Below the pieces are notes generated by a model that did no database searches, had not been told where the DNA came from, and saw only the letters and a list, made by a program, of their open reading frames with translations. Positions 12,211 through 22,795 of a stretch of DNA of 64,000 nt are shown piece after piece; the stretch's first letter is position 1; each line of letters starts with the position of its first letter. The DNA lies in the NCBI RefSeq assembly GCF_030867095.1, contig NC_081826.1, positions 37,736,001-37,800,000 of the forward strand, in the 5' to 3' direction. The position numbers and the translations under genes are program-made. This DNA comes from Alligator mississippiensis. Taxonomy: Eukaryota > Chordata > Crocodylia > Alligatoridae.

Positions 12211-13540
12211 CGACTTAAAGGCATACAGTTCTTCCAAGTGACTCTGCACCATCTCAGGGTCTACGCATGGCAGTCTGGTGCCTTGCTGCTGCCTCTCTAC
12301 AACCCCAGTGAGAGACTTGTCCTGCCCCTCGCTTAGGAACACTGAGGCAAAGAACTCGTTGAGGAGTTCAGCCTTGTCCCCCCTGTCCGTCACCAACTGT
12401 TTCTGCCCATTTAGCAGGGGTCCTATTCCTCCTTGGGCCTTCCTTTTACTCCCTATATATCTAAAAAACAATTTCTTGTTGTCCTTTACTTGGGATGCCA
12501 TCCTCAGCTCCATGGTAGCTTTGGCCTGTCTAACTGCCTCCCTACAAGCACGAGCAGAGGAGGTATATTCGTCTTTGGTGATCTCTCCTTGTTTCCACTT
12601 TTTGTGTGCTCCCCTTTTGTCCCTTAGACTGCCCTGGATTTCTGCGGTCAGCCAGGGAAGCCTCCTGGCCCCTTTCCCTCTTTTACCCCGCACAGGGATC
12701 ATCTCTCTTTGTGCCCCAAGGATCGTTTCCTTAAGGCACAGCCTTCTTGGGCTCCCATCCCTTCAAAACTCCTACTCTGCAGTGCGTCCTTGACTAATCA
12801 CCTGAGTTCATTTAAATCAGCTTTCCTAAAGTCTAGTACTTTCACCCTACTAGTTACCTTACCCACTCGCCGTCTTATGGTGAATTCTATTATAAGGTGA
12901 TCACTGTCCCCCAGATGGCTACCAATCTGTAGGTCCCCTACCATGTCATCCCCCGTTGCCAATACCAGATCCAGTATGGCATTCCCCCTAGTGGGACCAT
13001 GTACCTCCTGTGTCAGGTGGAGGTCCTGTACACAGGTTAGAAACCTGCGTGAGCGGTGGGACTTTGCCGTCTGTGTCTCCCAGCAGATGTCCGGGTAGTT
13101 TAGGTCCCCCATGACTACCGCCTCTTTAGCTTTTATGGTCTCCAAGAGCTGCCTCAGGAGCCCCGCATCTATTTCTTCCCCTTGATGTGGGGGTCTGTAG
13201 CAGACCCCTACCACCAAATCCCTTTCTCCTTGCCCCCCATGTAGCCTAACCCACAATCCTTCTACTTCCTCAACCTCGGATTCTGTCTTGATGAGGGTTG
13301 ATGTATATTACTCACTGACATAGAGCACAACCCCTCCCCCTTTCTTCCCCACCCTGTCCTTTCTGTACAATCTATAACCCTCAATATGTACCGCCCAGTC
13401 GTGGGACGAATCCCACCAGGTTTCCATTAGCCCTACTAAGTCATAGGTGTTTTGTGCAAGCAGGAGCACTAGTTCATCCTGCTTGTTTCCCATGCTCCTA
13501 GCATTAGTATATAGGCACTTGAGCCCTGCGACTGGTGCCT
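12211..13540 (-). pseudogene. CR1 ORF2 N-terminal part: AP-like endonuclease
   Basis: Reading minus, the frame passes L-K-C-L-Y-T-N-A-R-S-M-G-N-K, then the apurinic-like endonuclease landmarks G-L-M-E-T-W-W (catalytic Glu), V-V-M-G-D-L-N-Y-P-D-I-C-W (catalytic Asp/Asn) and L-G-D-S-D-H-L-I-I (catalytic Asp-His). The linker W-L-T-A-E-I...H-K-K-W-K and the start of the reverse transcriptase follow. It is broken by a stop after G-G-V-V-L-Y-V-S-E (13308-13310), another after D-L-N-E-L-R, and a frame change near 12700. The sequence stops at 12211, where the inversion breakpoint lies; the remainder of the protein is on the opposite strand from 15144. In life this enzyme nicks target DNA to prime reverse transcription. 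Confidence 0.85.
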
Positions 13541-13740
13541 TTGCTGCCCCCCGCTCCGAGTCCCAAGGGGCCCATTGTTTCTTACCTTCTCATTTCTTAC
13601 CTGTGCCGTAGTGCTGGCGGCCCCACGTCTTGCAGGTTCCCAGTGTTCTCTTTCTTCAGGCTGGGCTGTCCTTGTGGGTGCCACATGGTTTGGTGGTCCA
13701 TAGCTTCCCCCGCCCTCATCTTCCCCTCCCCCCAGTGAGC

Positions 13741-14805
13741 CTAGTTTAAAGCCCGCCGGAGGAGATCCGCCAACCTAGAAGAAAACACGCGCTTACCTTT
13801 GGGGGACAGGTGAAGCCCATCCCAACTGAGCATGTCCCTCGTCGTGATGTGCGGGTCGTTGTCCAGGAAGCCGAAGCCTGCCTCGAATCACCACTGCTGA
13901 AGCCGCCAGTTGGCCTCTCGGATGCAGTTCTCATGCCGTCTTCCACATCCGTTCACTAGTAGGATGGAAGAGAAAACCACCTGTGCACCGAACTCCCTCA
14001 GCACGCCGCCTAGAGCACTGTAATCCTCCATCAGGTGATCGGGGGTTCTCCTGGCTGCATCATTAGTACCCACATGGACTAGGACCATGGGGTAGTAATC
14101 GGTGGGCTTGATCCTGGCCTGGATTACCTCCTTCACATCCCGAATCTTTGCTCCGGGCAGGCAGTATACCTCTTGTGTTGAGGGGTCCTGGCGACAGATG
14201 GGCCCTTCCGTACCTCTCAGGATGGAGTCGCCTATGACGAGCACTCGTCGCCTCCTCCTCTGGGTCCTCGTGGATCTCTTGACCTGTTCGGAGTGTGAAG
14301 AATGTGGTGTTTCTTCTTGCCCAAGGGTTTCCTCCTCCCCTTCCATCTCCTGCAGGGTCGCCAGGGCCTCGTACCTGCTCTCCAGTTGGACTGGAAGAAC
14401 TGGTACCTGTTCGCTGCGAGCAGCTCTGGTCCTGGATGTGACCGTCTGCCACTCTGCTGTGGAGGGCACTCCCCAGGCTGCTTCTTCCTTGGGTGCCTGG
14501 GCCTGCAGGGAAAGGAAATATCTGTCAATTTCATCCTCCGCCTCCCTGATCCCCCTCAGCCTGCTAACCTCCTCCCGGAGCTCCCTCACCTGCGCCTCCA
14601 GAGCCCTAAGACGGGCACCTGCTGGACAGGTGTGGGGGCCCCCAATCTCTGCTCCCCCCGGCCCTGCTGGGGATCCCCTGCAGGCCAGGAGGTAGGGGGA
14701 CATCAGCTCCCCCATGGGCTCAGTCTGGGTGGAGGCCTCAGACCAGCCCCGGTTAGCCATGTCCCTCTGGGCAGAGGCCCTAGCAGCACTCCTCGTCGAC
14801 ACCAT
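13741..14805 (-). pseudogene. CR1 ORF1, esterase-domain protein (one stop)
   Basis: Starting at Met (14803-14805) the frame runs 354 codons to TAG at 13741-13743, with a single internal TGA at 13888-13890 (after R-L-Q-Q-W). The N-terminal third is charged, with a likely coiled coil (L-R-A-L-E-A-Q-V-R-E-L). The C-terminal half is an SGNH/GDSL-type esterase fold: V-L-V-I-G-D-S-I-L-R-G with the nucleophile Ser, V-H-V-G-T-N-D-A-A, and H-L-S-P-K-G near the end providing the usual His. CR1 ORF1 proteins bind element RNA and commonly carry this esterase domain. One stop in an otherwise open frame suggests a fairly young insertion. The downstream ORF2 lies on the same strand. Confidence 0.85.
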
Positions 14806-15143
14806 TCTAAGCTGCTGTTTGTTTGTCTACGCCCTACCCATACAGGAGTCTCTCTCCTGACCCTTCCTGCCCGCCCGCCGGCGCGAACGCCTGCGCAAAC
14901 GCCGGCGCGCTCTTACAGAGCATGCCTGTTTGCACACTCTGTTCGCGCTGCACGGCTTGGGAGCGCGGCTCCCTACCGGCTCAGCTATATGGGACCCAGG
15001 GGGCTTCCCCTCCGGAGCCGGCTCAGCTGTGCCAGGTCCTTCCACCTCTCTTACCTTCGGGGGATCACCTGTTGCTGCCCTCGCTGCTGTTTCCACTGCT
15101 GCTGCTTCCATCTCCACCTCGGGTCAGTAAGTTAGTTAGTTAA
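14806..15143 (-). mobile_element. CR1 5' UTR (inverted segment)
   Basis: A GC- and CpG-rich stretch upstream of the ORF1 start, consistent with the internal promoter region of full-length CR1 elements. It ends with GTTAGTTAGTTAAG directly at the inversion junction. High GC here belongs to the LINE and is not a host CpG island. Several overlapping open frames on both strands are by-products of composition. Confidence 0.6.
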
Positions 15144-16586
15144 GGGCCGGATGAGCTCCATCCGAGGGTGCTGAAGGCACTGGCCGACATCATTGCAGAG
15201 CCGCTGGCGGGAATATTCAAAAGCTCGTGGTGCATGGGCCAAGTCCCGGAGGACTGGAAAAGGGCCAATGTGGTCCCCATTTTCAAGAAGGGGAGGAAGG
15301 AGGACCCGGGCAACTATAGGCCAGTCAGTCTCACCTCCATCCTTGGCAAAGTCTTTGAAAAAATTATCAAGGCTCACATATGCGAGAGCCCGGCAGGACA
15401 AATTATGCTGAGGGGAAACCAGCACGGGTTCGTGGCAGGCAGATCATGCCTGACCAATCTAGTCTCTTTTTATGACCAGGTTACGAAACGCCTGGACACA
15501 GGAGGAGGGGTGGATGTCATATACTTAGACTTCAGGAAGGCCTTTGATACGGTATCCCACCCCATACTGGTGAACAAGTTAAGAGGCTGTGACTTGGATG
15601 ACTACACAGTCCGGTGGGTGGCGAATTGGCTGGAGGATTGCACCCAGAGAGTCATGGTGGATGGGTCGGCTTCGACCTGGAAGGGTGTGGGCAGTGGGGT
15701 CCCGCAGGGCTCAGTCCTTGGACCGATACTCTTTAATGTCTTCATCAGTGACTTGGACGAGGGAGTGAAATGACTCTGTCCAAGTTTGCCGATGACACAA
15801 AGCTATGGGGAGAAGTGTACCCACCGGAGGGCAGGGAACAGCTGCAGGCAGACCTGGATAGGTTGGACAAGTGGGCAGAAAACAACAGGATGCAGTTCAA
15901 CAAGGAGAAATGCAAAGTGCTGCACCTAGGGAGGAAAAATGTCCAGCACACCTACAGCCTAGGGAATGACCTGCTGGGTGGCACGGAAGTGGAAAGGGAT
16001 CTTGGAGTCCTAGTGGACTCTAAGATGAACATGAGTCGGCAGTGTGATGAAGCCATCAGAAAAGCCAATGGCACTTTATTGTGCATCAGCAGATGCATGA
16101 CGAATAGGTCCAAGGAGGTGATACTTCCCCTCTAGCAAGCGCTGGTCAGACCGCAGTTGGAGTACTGCGTGCAATTCTGGGCGCCACAATTCAAGAGGGA
16201 TGCAGATAACCTGGAGAGGGTCCAGAGAAGGGCCACTCGTATGGTAAGGGCTTGCAGGCCAAGCCCTATGAGGAGAGACTAGAGAAACTGGACCTTTTCA
16301 GCCTCCGCAAGAGAAGGTTGAGAGGCGACCTTGTGGCTGCCTATAAGTTCATTACGGGGGCACAGAAGGGAATTGGTGAGTATTTATTCACCAAGGCGCC
16401 CCCGGGGGTTACAAGAAATAATGGCCACAAGCTAGCAGAGAGCAGATTTAGATTGGACATTAGGAGGAACTTCTTCACAGTTTGAGTGGCCAAGGTCTGG
16501 AACGGGCTCCCAAGGGAGGTGGTGCTCTCCCCTACCCTGGGGGTCTTCAAGAGGAGGTTAGATAAGCATCTAGCTGGGGTCATCTA
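15144..16586 (+). pseudogene. CR1 ORF2 C-terminal part: reverse transcriptase
   Basis: The segment opens with [12 protein letters not shown] and continues through the reverse transcriptase blocks: [21 protein letters not shown], the Asp-bearing block [26 protein letters not shown] and the catalytic F-A-D-D-T-K-L. Breaks are a frameshift at about 15769 (between the D-E-G-V-K and L-S-K-F-A-D-D segments), a TAG at 16134-16136, a frame change near 16250, and a TGA after N-F-F-T-V. The C-terminal domain ends R-R-L-D-K-H-L-A-G-V-I at 16586. The missing N-terminal half is the inverted block to the left. Confidence 0.9.
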
Positions 16587-16680
16587 GACGCAGCACTCTT
16601 TCCTGCCTATGCAGGGGGTCGGACTCGATGATCTATTGAGGTCCCTTCCAACCCTAACATCTATGAATCTATGAATCCAT
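16587..16680 (+). mobile_element. CR1 3' UTR and terminal repeat
   Basis: After the ORF2 stop comes a short 3' UTR with GGTCGGACTCGATGATCTA and AGGTCCCTTCCAACCCTAAC. Tandem TCTATGAA words at 16661-16678, the CR1 3' microsatellite recognised by the reverse transcriptase, close the element. Confidence 0.85.
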
Positions 16681-16715
16681 TGCCCTAACATTAGATGCAT
16701 GACCAAGGGCTAGGG

Positions 16716-17126
16716 TAGGGGTCAGCAACCTTTAGGGAGTGGCAGGGCAAAATCAAGCCACTGCTTGCAACTCCGCTGCCGCAGCCACTGCCAGTGCCAA
16801 TGCTGCTCTTAGTCATAGCTACTTCCCCACTGCAGTTACCAGTGCTACCACCCCTTACCCCTCACCACTGATTGCAGTTACCGCTAACTTCTGCCTGCAG
16901 TGAATTTGACAGTGAGAAAACCAAGAGTTATAGGGGGTGCAAGAGAGAGTGGGATTGGGGCGGCAGCAGGCATGCTGTAGACAAACTGCTCAGGTACACA
17001 GGAATGCTACTGCTCCACCCCCCACCCCGCACCGCAGAATTGCTGCCAACATCCTGGCTCCAGAGCCCAGATGCAATCGCTTGTCAGACCAGGCCCAGCC
17101 TGTGGACCGTAGGTTGCTGATGCCTG
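16716..17126 (+). mobile_element. hAT-type MITE (411 bp)
   Basis: The terminal inverted repeats are TAGGGGTCAGCAACCT on the left and AGGTTGCTGATGCCTG on the right, which fit the hAT pattern CAGGGGTCRGCAACC. Flanking 8-mers are GGCTAGGG (16708-16715) and ACCTAGGG (17127-17134), identical at six of eight positions and sharing the CTAG core favoured by hAT elements. It is non-coding. Its interior (16759-17006) recurs almost unchanged at 19210-19455. Confidence 0.75.
16759..17006 (+). repeat. Duplicated segment, copy 1
   Basis: This 248-base block matches 19210-19455 with about three substitutions and a 2-base length difference. Here it forms the interior of the hAT MITE. Confidence 0.9.
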
Positions 17127-18586
17127 ACCTAGGGGAAAGGTATTTGACTATATTCCTGCAACTTATTAAAATGTAATTAAACCAACCAATGTCTTTCTGA
17201 GTGTGTAACTCTGCACAGTATTCAAACCTGAGGAGTTCTGAAAGGTGACCTGGTTTCCTTGACATAAGAGAAGTAGTTAGGAGTGTTGGGAAAGCTGAGG
17301 GCTCCTCATTTTGCATAGGGAGCACCTCACATTGCATAACAACACCCCCAGCTGATGAAGATGCATTGCTGTGGCCCCAGGAAGCTGTGCCTTTGAGCCC
17401 AGCTTGACTAGATGAATGGAAGGGCAAAATGTGTTCATGAATGGAGAAACTAGACAGTTGGGGGTAAGTTGAGCCATCTGTAGTCTATAGCAAGGACCAA
17501 AACTCCCAGCATGGAGAGGGATGGAGACAAGATAATTAGAGGTGACATGTTGAGCTAAGCTTGTAAAACTAACCATCCCCAGATTTGTGCATACAATTGC
17601 TATGTGTAAGAAAAAACTTATACATATGCAGATTTAGATTTAGATATACAAATACCTAGTTTGTATGCAAAAATACAAGTTTTCATGTGCAACTACAGTT
17701 CACATATACAGTGTCATGTTTTGCAGGCAGTTTAGGCACCCAGCTTAGGGAATGTAGCTCTTACTGTCATAAAATTAAAATGTCCTAACCTACCTCTTTT
17801 ATTTTGAGGAATAACAAAGTAATAAAACATACTAGTACTTGCTAATTATGAATATACTAGAATAGTAAATACATAACATAATTATTGAAAACACGCAATT
17901 TTTCTGGGGGACCAGGATTTCACTTCTCTGTAGAATGACCCATAGATGGTTTTGGTCTCTGAATCAGTATATATGTATGAAACTCAGTCAAAAAATAACA
18001 TTTATCTGTCCCTTACATGAACTAGGCACTTCACAGATATAGAAGGAGCCACTGCCCTGAAAAGGTTACAGTGTAATAAGACAACTGGTAGGAGAGTGAG
18101 GGAGGCAAGCAGAATTTGGGGGAAATGAATAACAGACAAGAAAAATGAAGCAGGGGATGGGGGAAAGAAACATACAAAATTAAAGAAATGGTGTTTCATG
18201 TTGTGTGGACATGCATCTTTTTTTGCTTCACAGATCTAATGCGTCTTGATGATTTGTTGCACTGTTGCTGTGTCTAATGGGCTGTAAGGATGACAAGATG
18301 TTCTAAAGAATATTTTAATAGGAAAAAATCTAACCTCAGCCCAAATGTGGAACTGTCTCATAGTGCCTAAATAGGGAAACAAGTTTATGGAGCAAAAGAC
18401 CCTCCAGTTGAAGAAAACATGTGTTTATAAAATGGTGCACTTTTGCTCCTATTAGGAGTCTGTCATGAGAACTGAGGCCAATGCTTATGGAGTACGCTGC
18501 TTGCTGTTTCCACCATTAAATAAGTAAAGCCTTGTAGTCGCATCCTGTAGCTTTTATCAACCCTGTGCTTCTGTCCCACCATCTAG

Positions 18587-18796
<210 letters not shown>

Positions 18797-18804
18797 TGAT
18801 GTCA

Positions 18805-20110
18805 AGATAGTCACTGGTCTCAGTCTGTAAGATGTGCCTGCTCCTTTAAGAGCAGAAGCAGCCTACCTAGAGAGCCCTGAGAGCTAGGCAGCGCTCCCCA
18901 GGTGCAGGTTGCCCTGGCAGCAGGCTAATGAGGGAATTAGCTGGCACCTGTACCCGGTCAGCTGACCGGAAGGAGACAGGGCTCTGGGTACGTATAAGCC
19001 CTGGGCCTGGCAGGAGTCAGTTCTCTGGCAGCAGCCAGGGGTAAGGAGCTCTTGCAGGCAAACTTACTCAGAGATGCTTGGTTGCCTGTTGTGCTACTGG
19101 TGAGACTAACGGGCTTAAAGAGCTGCTAAAGTACCTGAGGCTAGGAGACACATTGCAGAGGGAAAAGCTTCTCTTCACATGCTTGCTGTGGTTTTCACAT
19201 GCTTGCCTTCACTGCTTGCAACTCCGCTGCCGCAGCCACTGCCAGTGCCAATGCTGCTCTTAGTCATAGCTACTTCCCCACTGCAGTTACCAGTGCTACC
19301 ATCCCTTACCCCTCACCACTGATTGCAGTTACCGCTAACTTCTGCCTGCAGTGAATTTGACAGAGAAAACCAAGAGTTATAGGAGGTGCAAGAGAGAGTG
19401 GGATTGGGGCAGCAGCAGGCATGCTGTAGACAAACTGCTCAGGTACACAGGAATGGTACTGACCACCCCCCTGTGGCCTAAGACCACAGCAGGTTGGGCT
19501 GGGTTGGAGCAGCTCCAGCTGGCAGATGGCCCAGGGGGCCAGCCTGCCAGTCCAGGGCTGTTCTTAAAGGGGAAGTGTGTGGTCTCCAGAGTTATGGTTA
19601 TTGTTATATTGTAGCCCGGGGGCTTGTATTTATGTTATTATTTGAACTGGTGGACCAGAATGAGGCTGATTAGGGAAGAGGAGGCCTCATAGGGGGCATG
19701 CTATGGTGTGGAGAGCCCAGCGCCAGAGGGTCCAGCGACAGGGGTCAGGAGCCCAGTGATAACAGAAGGCCGACTTAGGCAAAGACCTCATTACAGGGAC
19801 AACAATGATATACCAAATGCAAGGCATGGGGCCTGGTAAAGGGGCAGTTTTGGAGCCATACATCTAACCCATAAGGCTTGGGGTGTCCCGCAGGTCACCT
19901 AGTTAGAACGGGACCCAGCAAGGGGTCTAACAACCCACAGGGTTTAGTGGGGTCCATCAGGACCGTGACTTGCGCAGCAACTTGAGGGCAGCCTCCTTAT
20001 CTACTATCTAAACCAACAAGATGTGGTGGGCAAAGCTAGAAGGCACCCACAGGACGAAGCTGGCACGGTCACAGAACCCATCCCTGGGGACCCTGCACTG
20101 TGACGGATTC
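18805..20110 (+). mobile_element. LTR-like remnant (ends unresolved)
   Basis: GC-richer than its surroundings, it begins CTGCTCCTTTAAGAGCAG and contains a TATA-like GTATAAG at 18977-18983 followed by CCTGGGCCTGGCAGGAGTC. It ends near CCCTGCACTGTGAC. The layout resembles a long LTR of a Gypsy-like or retrovirus-like fossil. No coding region, primer-binding site or target duplication was recognised. It contains a copy of the 248-base block found in the hAT MITE at 16716-17126. Confidence 0.3.
19210..19455 (+). repeat. Duplicated segment, copy 2
   Basis: It is nearly identical to 16759-17006 but lacks both hAT terminal inverted repeats. The flanks diverge abruptly at both ends. It lies inside the LTR-like stretch 18805-20110. 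Confidence 0.9.
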
Positions 20111-21063
20111 ATAAAGCAGTGACTATTTAGCCATGGGAGAGTTACTTAGGACCTTACACTGGTCTGTTAGGCTGTCAACAGACATCTCATTAGAGGCCGT
20201 TCCAGTTGATCCCAGTCAAAACATGGGACAAAAGAGAAACGGTACATCCTTGACACCTTCCAGGCTGCACTGCTGCTCCTCGGCCAGTAGGTGGCCAGAA
20301 CAAGCATTGATAGGCTTGTCCCTGGAATGACTGGCAATTAACTTGAATGAGCTGCGATTAATTTACAGATGGGCACAGCACTGTCCCAGGGAAAAGTGTT
20401 AATGGATTTTATCTCACATACTACACTTAAAGGAGGACAATGGGCTATTAGGCCTGTAGGATCCTACTACAAAAGATTTTCTCCAAGAAGAAATGCTACT
20501 TCTGTTTACAACCTTAGCTCTGCTAGCTCTTCAGAACAGGGACTTCATATTCTCCTTTTACAAAGTTGGTCTTTCATTTCCCTACTTCATTCCTCCATTG
20601 ACCTGACAGAAGCATTGTCATGATTATAATATGTTAAAAGCACTAAGTGATTCAACTCTGGGGCATAGTGTGGTTGCTTTCCATCCCTCTATCTGCAGAT
20701 TTGCTTGTGTATAAGGAGCCACAGAATGTTTGCACATGTCCTGCAGTGGGACAGAGACAGTGTGTCATCTCTGTGGTGCTGTTCATGTTGCAAGGTGCAT
20801 CTAGGATGCTCTGTATGTCCTGGGGTTTCCTTGGGCTAGTGGCATCTTCAGTAATTTAGAGCAGACTTCAAGGCACTCTAATTTATGCTACAGAAATAAC
20901 ACAGCAAACAGCAGGCCTGAGATCAAACATGAGGAGCACTTTTTTCTCCTGTCTGGTGTTTTCCTTGGTCATATGGTCTGCATAGATAGGATTGTAATTG
21001 CCGGGAGCAACTACACAAGATGTTTACTGTCGAGTTGCCTAATTAGCTCTGCAGTAAAGTCCC

Positions 21064-21450
21064 AACGTCTACACGTGCGGCCCTATTAGGCCACAGGAAA
21101 CTAATTAACTCCGCTGCAGGTTAGCACTTGTAAATACAAGTACTATCATATGGTGGAGTTCTTTAGTGTGCAGCAATTCAAAAGTAGATGCTGACAGGGC
21201 TGGCTGGACACAAGGGTGCTTCAGTGCAGGGGTTGCCTGCTGGCTAGCCCTGCACATTGAGCCGGGTCAGAGCAGCCCTGGGCTGGTAGCCCCTCCCGGG
21301 TTCCCTGCCAACAGGGACTACTCCAACCCGGCTCAATGTGCTGAGGCCCTAGGTGCACATTCAAATGGCATGCCCAGGAGCAATGAACTCTAGCATGATA
21401 CGCGTTAGAGTTTATTGCTCCGTGCTAACAGCACGTGTACATACATCTGC
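21064..21450. mobile_element. Palindromic MITE (TACACGTGC termini)
   Basis: The left part reads GTCTACACGTGCGGCCC and the right part ends GCTAACAGCACGTGTACATA, giving inverted TACACGTGC words near the ends. Internal inverted repeats include a perfect 15-base pair (CACATTGAGCCGGGT at 21253-21267 against 21326-21340) and a 17-base pair with two mismatches around 21381-21421 (GAGCAATGAACTCTAGC). It resembles other TCTACAC-ended elements in this window; crocodilian 'Chompy' MITEs are a possible relative, but this was not tested. Confidence 0.5.
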
Positions 21451-21990
21451 TGAGTAGTATTATTATGCATTAGTCTTAAGGGCATAAATGTCACTTTCAG
21501 ATTAACATGTGTCACAAGGCTCATTTAAAAAGCCTAGATGATTTAGCTAAGCCTAGGATGGCTGGGGAACTGAGGGCACAAAAAACTCTTAGAACAGGGG
21601 CAGGCAAAATATGGACTGCTGGCCAGATCCAGTCCTCCAGGCACTTTCATCCAGTCCATGGTGCCCACCAACTAATTATACCCTGCCCAACCCTTCTGCC
21701 CTTGAGGATGGGAGTGAGGCACCCATGTATACACACACCCTACCAACATACCCTGTTGCACCTCACTTCCACCCTGTGAGCGGAAGAGCCCAGCCCCGCC
21801 AGCACACAGCTTCTGGGAGGGGCTGCTGCTGCCACTGCTGCAGCTGCTGGGGGACCTGCTGAGCTTCCCAATGTCCCACTCACTCTGGGCACCAGGTAGG
21901 GAAGCAGCAGGGGCTGAGGAAGGGAGCATGGGGCTGGCAACAGCATGGAGCCTGCATCCAGGGGGGTGGCAGCAGTGTGGAGCTCAGTTA

Positions 21991-22649
21991 GGCAGGGTGT
22001 GGGTGTGATGGAGGGTGGGGGTGTGTGGGGACTCTCCTCACAGTCCCTCATGGTGCGCAGCCACACAAGTTGCAGCAGCAGCAGCAGGCAGGGGCGCTTG
22101 TGCCCAGAACAGGTGTGGGTGCCTGGTGGTCCACAACTCTGGCCAGCACTGCACATGGGAACAAGGAGTGCAGGCTAGCTGGGCCACCTCTATCGCCAGG
22201 ACTCCCTGCCATGCATGGGCAGCCTCTACACTTGCATGACACTGGAGGATAGCTCCACATCCTGGAGCTGGCTGCTTTCACTGCTCCCTGCCATACAGGT
22301 CCTGGGATTCTGCAGAAAAGCATGGGCCGGGGCTCCCCTCCATTTCCAGTGGATTCCCAGGACCTGTGCAGCAGGAAGCGGGCTTCAGTGGCATGCAAGA
22401 ATGGGGGCTACTCGTGTGTGGCAGGGAGCCCCCATAATAGAGGCGGCCTGGCTGGGCTGTGCTCTTTTCCACAATGTGCAGTGTTGGCTGGAGCCACATG
22501 TTGTTGGGCACGAGCACCCCAAGCAGCCCCACCTGCTGCTGCTGCTGCCACCACTTGTGGGGCAGTGTGCCACTGGGGAGTGTGGGGGGGGTCCCACATT
22601 CCCCCACCCTCCCTCACACCCTACAAATGCCACACACCCACACCCTGCC
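21991..22649. repeat. ~300-bp imperfect inverted duplication
   Basis: The left arm (about 21991-22310) and right arm (about 22352-22649) are reverse complements with moderate divergence, around a spacer of about 40 bases. Anchors are GGCAGGGTGTGGGTGTG (21991-22007) against a perfect partner at 22633-22649, CAG repeats at 22073-22087 against CTG repeats at 22538-22552, and AGGTCCTGGGATTC (22297-22310) against 22352-22365 with one mismatch. Similar translated strings on opposite strands (A-G-P-P-L-S-P-G-L-P-A-M-H and A-R-P-P-L-L-W-G-L-P-A-T-H) reflect this symmetry. Confidence 0.85.
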
Positions 22650-22685
22650 CCCACAACCCCCCACATATACACCCCCAGCATACCT

Positions 22686-22795
22686 TATTGCCTCACACAC
22701 ACACATTCCCCCCACACCCCACCATGCACACACACACAAACCACACACTGCACCATACGCACGCACAACCGCACACCCGCACACACAATATACAA
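22686..22795 (+). repeat. CA-rich simple repeat
   Basis: An interrupted (CA)n/(CACACC)n tract inside the hAT element. It gives rise to His/Thr-rich open frames that are not genes. Confidence 0.9.

Larger units (their letters stand above)
12211..16680. mobile_element. Near-full-length CR1 LINE with 5' inversion
   Basis: Two CR1 blocks of opposite orientation meet at 15143/15144. The left block (minus strand, 15143 down to 12211) carries 5' UTR, ORF1, the ORF2 endonuclease and the start of the reverse transcriptase, stopping after ...L-E-E-L-Y-A-F-K-S. The right block (plus, 15144-16680) resumes with [10 protein letters not shown] and runs to the 3' end. The join loses at most about one codon (the expected Ala between S and G). 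Complementary breakpoints with the 5' end at the internal junction are the hallmark of twin-primed target-primed reverse transcription. Together the parts amount to about 4.5 kb, roughly a full CR1. No flanking target duplication is evident. Confidence 0.85.
1..18586 (+). other. NCALD intron (3' part)
   Basis: Everything upstream of the acceptor at 18585-18586 must be intron of NCALD, because the exon at 18587 opens in phase 0 in the middle of the protein (about residue 127 of 193) and no reading frame in this stretch encodes the N-terminal EF-hand portion. Besides the repeats listed separately I see nothing gene-like. The stretches 1-3600, 9455-12205 and 17135-18584 read as unremarkable AT-rich non-coding DNA. 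Short open frames here are chance frames with no recognisable product. Confidence 0.75.

Noticed and set aside
12278-12793. 171-residue plus-strand frame
   Set aside because: It is antisense to the CR1 ORF2 linker and start of the reverse transcriptase.
14102-15135. Plus-strand open frames of 197 and 277 residues
   Set aside because: They are antisense shadows of CR1 ORF1 and its GC-rich 5' UTR.
14800-15143. CpG-rich block as a host CpG island or alternative NCALD promoter
   Set aside because: It coincides exactly with the CR1 5' UTR, which explains the composition.
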